Part shown: positions 13,159-25,100 of the stretch, one piece after another | Numbering within the stretch: position 1 is the stretch's first letter | How the letters are laid out: every line of letters begins with the position of its first letter | Assembly (NCBI GenBank): GCA_949126835.1 | Contig: OX421497.1 | Span: 21,659,409-21,723,408 of the forward strand | DNA from: Anisus vortex | Taxonomy: Eukaryota; Mollusca; Gastropoda; Planorbidae | DNA length: 64,000 nucleotides | Direction of reading: 5' to 3' | Made by a program: the position numbers and the translations under genes | The notes under the pieces: model-generated | The model's database searches: none | What the model was told of the DNA's origin: nothing | Seen by the model: only the letters and a program-made list of their open reading frames with translations

Positions 13159-16100
13159 TTAACAAACACAAAAAAATGGGAAGCATGGCAATACAGATTT
13201 ACGAGCCTTGTGATGATTTAACGATGGCCCACAGATGTCTGAGTGTGGCCACATAAAAAAAGACAATTCAAATTTACACATAACAAACAAACATGTTTTT
13301 ATATTTAAAAAAAAAAAAAGGCCTAAAAATGTGGAGCGTCTTGTACAGTGAATAAATGTCCACTAAACTCCACAAGGGTTGCGTACCATTGTATTCTAAT
13401 GGGGAATTTCAGGATGTTTGTGGATAAATCACTGTTTCATCGAAACGCTTTTTCTCCCTTTTATGTTAGCCCTGGTGGGAGTTGCTTTATTGAGTAGCCC
13501 CAGATAATAATAAACAATTGTTATGATGCGAGTTGGCGGCTGCAGGCATGAATTATTTATAGACAACGTACACGCGCGCGGGAAGATGCCAACGCTTTGG
13601 GTTTTTGTGTACTAACTATTTCTTAATAAATTTCTGCTGGTACACAGTTAGAGCTAGTAAGGGCTGAGATGTAGCGAACTAGATGACACAGTAAACAAAA
13701 TTCAAGATTCTTCCGAATGTTCAGCAATATCGAATATTTGAATACTAATAAATATACAAACACAACAATATGATGTAGATATGTAGATAATGTATATATT
13801 ATTCACATTGATTTAAACTGAATTTAACATATGAAAAAACATAATTTGTTCATGAACCAAAACGCCAAAACCAATAAGCAGCATAACGGTCTTATTTTGT
13901 TTTTTCAGAAGACCGCTGTCCACAGACAATTTCCGCACATTTCTGTTTGTGTAGAAACCTTTAGTAGGCATAGCAACACCTATCTGTTACACAATAAAAA
14001 CGAGGATTGTGGGGAACCATGGAGGTGGGCAATGGAGAAGGTAACCCGAGTATGGCATTCAGCTTGACGAGATTAGCTTGAGGGTTCAATTCATTTAATT
14101 GCTTACATCCGCCCACACATACATGCACGGAAATGTATAAATGGTTTATTATTGCCTGTCAATCTATTTTTAAATCGCCTTCATTAACTCGACATCAGTA
14201 AATCTAATGTGAATAGAAAATAATACCCACCCACATCACGCCAAAAAAAACAAAAGTGGTTGTTCAAGTTTCTCAGAGAAAGCTTGCAATGCAGTAGGTC
14301 GTGGAGACAATGCAATGATACCATTTCTCAGAGAAAGGTAGTAAAACCAGTGCTTTTTTTGTGACGGTACGCACCGGTACTGCGTACCGGCACCCTTTTC
14401 AATGTGGGGAAAAAATTATTACTTTTATTGTATTTTAACGTTTATTATTAATTTATTATATTATTAATTTGTTAAAATTGAAATATTTTAAAATTGCGCG
14501 CAATAAGTATTAAAATATAAAATGCGAAACTGCTTTAAAAGTTAGGCAATCCATCACTGAGTACCGGCACCTATTTTTTTTTATAAAAAAAGCACTGAGT
14601 AAAACTATATCACAAAGAAAGGTAGCAATGCAATGTAAAATAGAATAACATTTGGAAAGGTAGCAGCAATACAATATCAAATAAAACGGTTGCAAAACAA
14701 ACAAACAACGAAAAGGTGGCGATACCATCTCCAAATAAAAGGTAGCAACACAATCCCTGTTGAAAAATCAATAGCAATACAAGCTCCCGTGGAAAGGTAG
14801 GTATTCAAGCTCCCGTGGAAAGGTAGCAATACAAGCTCCCGTGGAAAGGTAGCAATACAAGCTCCCGTGGAAAGGTAGCAATACAAGCTCCGGTGGAACG
14901 GTAGCAACACAAGCTCCCGTGGAAAGGTAGCAATACAAGCTCCCGTGGAAAGGTAGCAATACAAGCTCCCGTGGAAAGGTAGCAATACAAGCTACCGTGG
15001 AAAGGTAGCAATACAAGCTTTGGTGGAACGGTAGCAACGCAAGCTCCCGTGGAAAGGTAGCAATACAAGCTTTGGTGGAACGGTAGCAACGCAAGCTCCC
15101 GTGGAAAGGTAGCAATACAAGCTCCCGTGGAAAGGTAGCAATACAAGGTTTGGTGGAACGGTAGCAACGCAAGCTCCCGTGGAAAGGTAGCAATACAAGC
15201 TCCCGTGGAAAGGTAGCAATACAAGCTCCGGTGGAACGGTAGCAACGCAAGCTCCCGTGGGAAGGTAGCAACGCAAGCTCCCGTGGAAAGGTAGCAACGC
15301 AAGCTCCCGTGGGAAGGTAGCAATACAAGCTTTGGTGGAACGGTAGCAACGCAAGCTCCCGTGGAAAGGTAGCAATACAAGCTTTGGTGGAACGGTAGCA
15401 ACGCAAGCTCCCGTGGAAAGGTAGCAATACAAGTTCCCGTGGAAAGGTAGCAACGCAAGCTCCCGTGGAAAGGTAGCAATACAAGCTTTGGTGGAACGGT
15501 AGCAACGCAAGCTCCCGTGGAAAGGTAGCAATACAAGCTCCCTTGGAACGGTAGCAATACAAGCTCCCGTGGAAAGATAGCAATACAAGCTCCCGTGGAA
15601 AGGTAGCAATACAAGCTGCCGTGGAAAGGTAGCAACGCAAGCTCCCGTGGGAAGGTAGCAATTCAAGCTCCCATGGAAAGGTAGCAATGCAAGCTCCCGT
15701 GGAAAGGTAGCAATACAAGCTCCCGTGGAAAGGTAGCAATTCAAGCTCCCATGGAAAGGTAGCAATGCAAGCTCCAGTGGAAAGGTAGCAATGCAAGCTC
15801 CAGTGGAAAGGTAGCAATGGAAGCTCCCGTGGAAAGGTAGCAATGCAAGCTCCAGTGGAAAGGTACCAATACAAGTTCCCGTGGAAAGGTAGCAATGCAA
15901 GCTCCAGTGGAAAGGTAGCAATGCAAGCTCCCGTGGAAAGGTAGCAATGCAAGCTCCCGTGGGAAGGTAGCAATGCAAGCTCCCGTGGAAAGGTAGCAAT
16001 GCAAGCTCCCGTGGAAAGGTAGCAATGCAAGCTCCCGTGGGAAGGTAGCAATTCAAGCTTGGTGGAACGGTAGCAACGCAAGCTCCCGTGGGAAGGTAGC

Positions 16101-19100
16101 AATACAAGCTCCCGTGGGAAGGTAGCAATGCAAGCTCCCGTGGAAAGGTAGCAATTCAAGCTCCCGTGGAAAGGTAGCAATACAAGCTCCCGTGGAAAGG
16201 TAGCAATTCAAGCTCCCGTGGGAAGGTAGCAATTCAAGCTCCCGTGGAAAGGTAGCAACGCAAGCTCCCGTTGAAAGGTAGCAACGCAAGCTCCCGTGGA
16301 AAGGTAGCAATACAAGCTTTGGTGGAACGGTAGCAACGCAAGCTCCCGTGGAAAGGTAGCAATACAAGCTCCCGTGGAACGGTAGCAATACAAGCTCCCG
16401 TGGAAAGATAGCAATACAAGCTCCCGTGGAAAGGTAGCAATACAAGCTCCCGTGGAAAGGTAGCAACGCAAGCTCCCGTGGGAAGGTAGCAATTCAAGCT
16501 CCCATGGAAAGGTAGCAATGCAAGCTCCAGTGGAATGGTAGCAATACAAGCTCCCGTGTAAAGGTAGCAATTCAAGCTCCCATGGAAAGGTAGCAATGCA
16601 AGCTCCAGTGGAAAGGTAGCAATGCAAGCTCCAGTGGAAAGGTAGCAATGCAAGCTCCCGTGGAAAGGTAGCAATGCAAGCTCCAGTGGAAAGGTACCAA
16701 TACAAGTTCCCGTGGAAAGGTAGCAATGCAAGCTCCAGTGGAAAGGTAGCAATGCAAGCTCCCGTGGAAAGGTAGCAATGCAAGCTCCCATGGGAAGGTA
16801 GCAATGCAAGCTCCCGTGGAAAGGTAGCAATGCAAGCTCCCGTGGAAAGGTAGCAATGCAAGCTCCCGTGGGAAGGTAGCAATTCAAGCTTGGTGGAACG
16901 GTAGCAACGCAAGCTCCCGTGGGAAGGTAGCAATACAAGCTCCGGTGGGAAGGTAGCAATGCAAGCTCCCGTGAAAAGGTAGCAATTCAAGCTCCCGTGG
17001 AAAGGTAGCAATACAAGCTACCGTGGAAAGGTAGCAACGCAAGCTCCCGTGGAAAGGTAGCAACGCAAGCTCCCGTGGAAAGGTAGCAACGCAAGCTCCC
17101 ATGGAAAGGTAGCAATACAAGCTCCCGTGGAAAGGTAGCAATACAAGCTCCCGTGGGAAGGTAGCAATTCAAGCTCCCATGGAAAGGTATCGTTACAATC
17201 CCTCATCGAACAGCAGCCATACAGTCTCTTAAAGGCAATTCATGCCAGACTCAAGGCCCCACTGTCGGCACACACAAAATTCTTGATAATTCCTAACAGT
17301 TCACAACATGGAAACGTTGGTATCGAGATATTATTTATGGAAAAAAAAAAGAAAACAACAACAAACAATACCAACATTAAAGCAACAGGTTGAGATGAAC
17401 TGGCATTGAAGCGGAGAGAATTAGGTACACAGGTGTTTTTCCTCCCACCAGGTGGAGCAGTTCTAATGCGTTTATTTATACATACAAACTGATCGTCTGA
17501 GATAGACTTAGAGTCTATAGGAATACCGCTTTTTTATTTTTTTAATAAAAGAGAGAGAGAGAGACGTGTGAGAGGCTGTGAGATAGAATGTGTAAGAGAG
17601 TGAAAGAGAGAATAAGCAAATAAGTGAATGAGAGAGAATGTACAAAAGAGTGCGAATGGGCAAAGAGTAAAAGAGAGAAAAAAATGGTCGAAAGTGTTAA
17701 GATACAGCGAGTGAACCAAAGAGGGAGTGAAAATGTGTGAGGGACATAGGAACTAATGGGGGGGGGGAGAGATTGAGAAAGATTGAGAGAGTGAAAGAAA
17801 GAGAGAGGGAGTAGAGAGAGAGAGAGAGAGAGAGAGTGAAAGACTTAAACAGGGCGAGCATGAAAGGGAGATTGATGGAAATGGGATGAGAGAGAATGAA
17901 ATAGAGAGCAATAGGGAGGGGATAAGAGCAAGAAAGGGCTATAAGATATACAGAGAGAAAGAAAGAATGAAAGTGGCCAACAGAAAGAGACGGCCTCACA
18001 TCTAATACACAAGTCAATACAAGAAAGTACTCTACTTAATCGACTTAATCGACTTAATCCACTATCTAAGCCAGGCACTGTGGCACGGAGGCTTTTAATT
18101 GAAAGGTCGATGACCCCCCTACATAACAACTCAGAAATTTAATAACGGTGGAGTTCTTGTGTTAGTGCATGTGTGTATTTCTTTATGTGTGTGAGTGTGT
18201 GTATTTCTTTATGTATGTGAGTGAGTCATTACATGATTACGTCTGCTTGCGCGTGCATGCGTTTGTGTACATGTGTGTATTTTTGTTGTGTCTGTACGCT
18301 TATGCACAAAAGTGTTTTTTTTTTTTTGTTTTTTTTTGTGTATTCATAATGTTTGCGCCTGTGTTTATACCAGGACCAGATAAAGATACCGAGTAACCCA
18401 AGTTACTGAAACTATGTTAGTGTTCCATATGAAACATACAGCAAGATGAAAACATATTCATCATGTTCATGCTATTGATGTTGTAGACTTACACATTAAA
18501 CATTTGGTTAAAATTGCTCATTCTTTGATAAGAATCATATTGTAAAAGTACCATTAGGATAAAATTGATTATAGAGCCGGTGAAGCAGCGTTCACCAATT
18601 TCTGTGGCCAAGGCATACTACGGGATGTGTGGCCAGCACAATACTTCACCCCAACTAATGTCAGAGCTGGGTAGACCCAGGGACACACTTCGTTCCCGAG
18701 AAACGATCCTAGCCTTCGCCAGGATTCGAACACAGAATCTTCGGAACGCCAGTCGAACGCCTCCACCACCGTGCCCCTGCTAAGAATCCTAATGTAATGT
18801 AAAGTAGGGCATTTCGTGGTTGTTGTTGCAGATCCTGGTTCAGCTGTACTACATGGTCTACATGAAGTATTACACCATATGGGCCCACCGATTATGCGTA
18901 ATTCTGCCCTTTGCAATATGGCCATAGTGCTCTCCCTTTTCTTTAATGTCCTAGGCACGGGCTTCATTTTTATTTGGCTTATTGGTTAATCCAGTCCTGG
19001 TTTATGTGTGTACAAGTTTGTATAAGCATTTGTTAGTGTGTGTGTACGTTTGTGGGCAAACAACAACAATGAACTAAAGTAACTACAAGGATTAATTTCT

Positions 19101-22100
19101 TGAAAATTCCAACGATGCCAACAGTCCTGTTTTTGTGCTAAAGCTAGCGATGTAACCCCGCCTATAGTCTCTGTGTGTTATCAACATCGATCCACGTCTA
19201 TCAGCATGTCTCTAGTTTTGAGGACAAGATTCTAAATAGCACCTGTTACAGAGACTTGTTGCAAGATCGCAAAAGTAAAATATGAGACAATAAGGCCACG
19301 TTACTTTAAATTAGCCCATACTCACCGTATGGGTACCGTAGGCATACTCTATATGTATAGATTAAAGCCAGTGGAGCACAAAAGTGAACAAGTTGGACAG
19401 GTATGTAAAAGCATGCATTTAGAATTGTACTTTTTATTGAGTTGCTCTTAGTTAACTAGGGCGAAATAATGATGAATAGTTTTGATCATAATTTAACCTT
19501 TGGGTACTCCATTAGGATGTAATCTTATGATTCCTTATGAGTCCGATAATAAACGGGCTTTAATATTTATCCTATGTATATTGAGTGGATTTTTCACATG
19601 TGAATAAATAGCGAATTCTAACTAGAAGAGATTAAAGTATTTGTTTATAGGATACAGACATAGTATTTTATGGAGTTTGTTATATGGATATATGGTAATT
19701 ATTTTGTTATACAGTAACATTAAACAATTCATCTTCTTTATGACCAAGTTGATTAATTTGTGTACACTTCCGATAAGAGAATGAGAGAGTTACTTTTAAT
19801 ATTAAACATCAACTTAACAATTACTTTAATACTGCTGCTTAAGAAAAATATAAACATAACATTTGGCGGCAGCGGTGCAGAAATAACATCCTATAACTGT
19901 GATGAAACAGTGGAACTAAGTTTAACGACACAAATTGTAATGCCGACCCAAAAACGCATGGTACCATTCAGTCACAGTCAAGTTGAAACATTATAAAAAC
20001 CAACAACCGCGCTAATTCTACGATCAAACCCGGCATTAAAGGACGGCACGCTGCGCGCTGCGTTTCAGGTTTACCTGAGCTACATTTAGTTCACACTCCA
20101 GGTGCCCCAGCGGTCAAATAGGCTTTCGATTTGTAGTAAATTAATTTGATTCAAGGACAACGTGTGGAAAGATTAAACAGACAAAACAAAAATGGAATGT
20201 GGATAAAGGAAGGGGGGGTGAGCTGGGCAGAAGTCGTGTCTAGAAAGGGGGGGGGGTGGTGGTGAGCTGGGCAGAAGTCGTGTCTAGAAAGGGGGGGGGG
20301 GTGGTGGTGAGCTGGGCAGAAGTCGTGTCTAGAAAGGGGGGGGGGGTGGTGGTGAGCTGGGCAGAAGTCGTGTCTAGAAAGGGGGGGGGTGGTGGTGAGC
20401 TGGGCAGAAGTCGTGTCTAGAAAGGGGGGATGAGCTGTCAAAGCCGATTTAGGTGCAGGGAAGGGGGTGGGGTGTGTAGGACTTTTCCCCTTAACTCAAT
20501 GTCATGGGAAATCGGAATGCACTTTTTCGAGTGATTGTTTGTTAAAGGATTTAACAAATTGTGTGAATGTTTTATCAGAATCGTTGGTATTATTGGCGTT
20601 GACGATAGCATATCTACATTTCTTGTATGGAATAATTTTTTGGTTGTGCTGTGGTTGTAGAATGTGCCGGCGTGTGTTTACATGAGCTGCAGGAAAGGAC
20701 AAAAAAAAATCTTGTTTAAAACAGGATTTTTCCATAACAAATACCACTGGACAAAGGTCTATGGAATATTAATTATACTTATTACTGTAACATTTAATTG
20801 ATACTCAATTTCCTAATTCAAATATTAAATATTGTATTCTTACAACTTGAGCTGCTGTTTTTTTTATATTATACGTCTATTCAATAAATACGGTGCTACT
20901 GAAAAAAAAAGGTTAATTTATTTTTTACAGTCAGCTAACTAAAACTGTTTTGTAAAAAAAAAAAAGCTGTTGAAAGTTCCTCAACATTAAATAAAACTAG
21001 CAACAACAATTAAAAGATTAGGCCTATAATATATTGGCCGGTAATTAAATAGGCCTCTAATTGTATAAGTTAAAAACAAATACTCTTTCATCTCAAGTTT
21101 TTTTTTTCAAATGTGAGACAATGAAAACGGGCTATTGATTGTTTTCTATGACGAGTTCGTATAGAAATTCTTTCATCAAAGTCATACAAAGACATCACAC
21201 GGCATTTCTTATGGTCCATTTGATAATTAAACATCAAATAAATATTTCTTGTTATTGTCATCTTTTTTCTTTTCTTTTGTTTGTGAGTTACATCTTTTTT
21301 ACAAGGCAGAATCGTTAATATAGGCCAGTGATATAATCGGAAACAACAGCTAGGAAAAAGATAATATTTTTTTTTTTTTTAAATATAAAAGGAAGTCAAT
21401 TTCATTTCCTGAAATAAGATGGAATGTAAAAAAAACAAAAGTAACAAACAAAATCTAACCAGCAAATGGATTAAACAATAGACGCCATCTTGATTGTTCA
21501 TTTTTCATTATCAAAAAGCGTAAAGTTAGTGCATTTCTTTCATTTCTATAGGAGAACACATGAAAAGAAAATAGAAGTTCGTTGTTGTTGTAGTATTCAA
21601 TTTTTGTTGTTATTGTCAGTCATTTCTGGTTATACCATGTGACGGAATGGGTAATAAAAACAATAATAATAATATCACTTCTTGAAAGACTACAAAACAT
21701 GCCAGCAACAATTGCTGTGAAAGAAGTTGACAACTAATAACGGGATTTTATTTACTAAAAAAAAAAAGGGAGTCAGACACAAGTCAATACGACGTACGTT
21801 CCATGACATCCGCAGTAACGCAGGCTATTTCACAGGGAGTAACCAGCGGACTAAATAATTATTGATCATCGAGCCGGTAGGTTTTTGTGAAGTTTATGTG
21901 GCAACGGCACACTAGGGAATTCGTGTGGTAAGCACAATGCCCAGCCGACTTTACTTTACCCCAACTAATGCCAGGTACCCATCAGAGCTGGGTAGACTCA
22001 GGGACACCCTCGAGTCACGGGGAAAAAAATCATAGCCTGCACCAGGATTCGAACCCAGGCCCTTCGGTACGCCAGGCGAATGCGCTACAGCTTGGCAACA

Positions 22101-25100
22101 GTGCCCGATAACGTGAGTGTGGGCATGTGTAAAGAAATAATTTAACTGCCCCCAGAAATACAAAGTTGCTTTTTTTTTTGTATAAATCCATCACATGCTT
22201 TTTGGTTATACATGTGCCTTTCCAAGATTTATCGCTCGGCTACCCATATAGTAAGAAATAGTCAGAACTAGAAGTCGATAGAAAAGTACAGACTAATAAT
22301 TGCGTATGAAAGTATCAATGGAAACCTTAATGCAGTAGTGCTATGCTGTTAATAGCTATAAAAACGAATTGACTATGATAAGACACGCCTTTTATGCCTC
22401 GATATTTTCTACTGGCTCAGCAGAAACTCAATCTAAGATCGGATATCCACCAGTCCTAAGCGGATACAAAAGTGCCTTATCCATTTGAGCGCCTGGCATC
22501 GGAACAAGATTTCGCGCATCTTTCCCCCAATCGAAGCTAAGTGGATTTGGGTGCAAGCAATAGTCACTAAGTCCAAGCTGTCCCACATAAGTTGAGGCAC
22601 AGCGAAAGATGACAAAGAGACTTGGATTTCCTTGTTTTCATGTAACCCATTGACCTCCTATTCGAAGTTTCCGGGCTCAAATCCTGGTTTAAAGAAAAAA
22701 AAGACAAATACGTGAGGGTCAATTGATCTCCCAGTGTCTCTCAGTAAAGCCAAGCTATATTGTCCCCCTGAAAACATCTCATGTCCACCAACCAGATACA
22801 TGAAGATGTGGAGATTTAAAGTAACATGATGACCACACAATATTTTTTCTTTGCATCCGCAAAACAACAACAATCAAACAACAACAATCAGTGACCGGTA
22901 CTTCACCAGATATAATGACAAAAAAAAAGTCTGAATGGGGTCAATCACTTTTACCTACTGTCTCAATACACTGCAATCTATAGCCCGATATAAGCTTATC
23001 CCATGTCCTTATATTCGGCTACAGGATTATCCCATGTCCTTATAAAGTCTGCTATAAACGTATCCCAAGTCCTTATAGTCTGCTATGAGCTTATCCCATG
23101 TCCTTATAGTCTGCTAAAAGCTTATACCATGTCCATACAGTCTGCTGTAAGCCTATCCCATGTCCTTATACAGTCTGCTATAAACGTATCCCATGTCCTT
23201 ATAGTCTGCTATAAGATTATCCCATGTCCTTATAGTCTGCTAAAACATTATCCTATGTTCTTATAGTCTGCTATAAGATTATCTCATGTCCTTATAGTCT
23301 GCTATAAGCTTTTCCCATGTCCTTATAGTCTGCTATATGCTTATCCCATGTCCTTATAGTCTGCTATAAGATTATCCCATGACCTTATAGTCTGCTATAT
23401 GCTTATCCCATGTCCTTATAGTCTGCTATATGCTTATCCCATGTCCTTATAGTCTGCTATAAGCTTATCCCATGTCCTTATAGTATGCTATATGCTTATC
23501 CCATGTCCTTAGAGTTTGCTATAAGATTATCCCATGTCCTTAGTCTGCTATAAGATTATCCCATGTCCTTATAGTATGCTATATGCTTATCCCATGTCCT
23601 TAGAGTTTGCTATAAGATTATCCCATGTCCTTAGTCTGCTATAAGATTATCCCATGTCCTTATAGTCTGCTATAAGATTATCCCATGTCCTTATAGTCTG
23701 CTATAAGATTATCCCATGTCCTTATAGTCTGCTATAAGATTATCCCATGTCATTATAGTCTGCTATATGCTTCTCCCATGTCCTTATAGTCTGCTATATG
23801 CTTATCCCATGTCCTTATAGTCTGCTATATTCTTATCCCATGTCCTTATAGTCTGCTATATGCTTATCCCATGTCCTTATAGTCTGCTATATGCTTATCC
23901 CATGTCCTTATAGTCTGCTATATGCTTATCCCATGTCCTTATAGTCTGCTATAAGATTATCCCATGTCCTTTTAGTCTGCTATATGCTTATCCCATGTCC
24001 TTATAGTCTGCTATAAGATTATCCCATGTCCTTATAGTCTGCTATAAGATTATCCCATGTCCTTATAGTCTGCTATAAGATTATCCCATGTCCTTATAGT
24101 CTGCTATAAGATTATCCCATGTCCTTATAGTCTGCTATAAGATTATCCCATGTCCTTATAATCTGCTATAAGATTATCCCATGTCCTCAAAGACAGTAAC
24201 CTTACAATAAAAAATAATGACTTTTGTTATTTTCTTAAAGTGCAAAGGTCAATATGATGAACTCAACCAATCAAATCGATTCATATTTGCATAGTAAAGA
24301 TGTTGATTTGTTTTCTGTGTGAAAAGATACAGCGAAAACCAAAGGCCGAATTTCCCTTAAACATCCTTCCCCTCCCCCAAACTGTGATTTTCCATCCACC
24401 ATTTCTCCGTGTAATCACTCAAGGCCAACAACTTTCTACAGACCGGAAATCAAGTCTTCTTGCTGTTTGTGTGAGTGTGATTCCCCGGGGAGGGAGCTGG
24501 GGTAGAGGATAGATGATGTAGCGAGATGTGGCGTGTGGATTGGTGTAGCGCTTGCACCGTTTTGTGGCTTGTAGGTGGGTGTAGCTCGAAGACCGAAGTG
24601 GTGGCCTGTGGGTGGGTGTAGCTCAAAGACCGAAGTGGTGGCCTGTGGGTGGGTGTAGCTCAAAGACCGAAGTGGTGGCCTGTGGATGGGTGTAGCTCAA
24701 AGACCGAAGTGGTGGCCTGTGGGTGGGTGTAGCTCAAAGACCGAAGTGGTGGCCTGTGGGTGGGTGGGTGAAGCGTGTGGATTAGCGTACCGTGTGGGCC
24801 GATGTGGTGACTATAATCGGTGTGGCTGCAGCGTGGATTGTGTGTGTGGAGTGTGGTTAATTTTTGACGTTTTAACGGTTTGCGAGGAATGAGATACGAT
24901 TTAAATAGAAAGAAAGAAAAAAAAAACCACAGCGAGAGAGCTACCGAGAGAGACGAACGATTAAAAAAAAAACACTAAGATATCACAGAGAGAGAGACGC
25001 GTCGAGAAAAAACAATGAGACACAGGAAGAAACACAAAAGACAAACAAAGAGAAACAAACCCCACAAATAAAGACAAACAAAGAGACAGAGAGAGTCAAA

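Noticed and set aside
14768..16180. Minus-strand open frame of 470 codons and several others in the same array
   Set aside because: The frame lies wholly in the 26-bp array and its protein is a translated 26-residue repeat present in several frames at once. No domain and no start or splice context.
18569..18967. 132-codon minus-strand frame
   Set aside because: Half of it is the SINE at 18546-18780 read through; no known protein.
22992..24186. CRISPR-like regular spacing of short repeats
   Set aside because: There are no unique spacers between repeats; this is a plain 31-bp minisatellite in a eukaryotic intron. The same applies to the other arrays.
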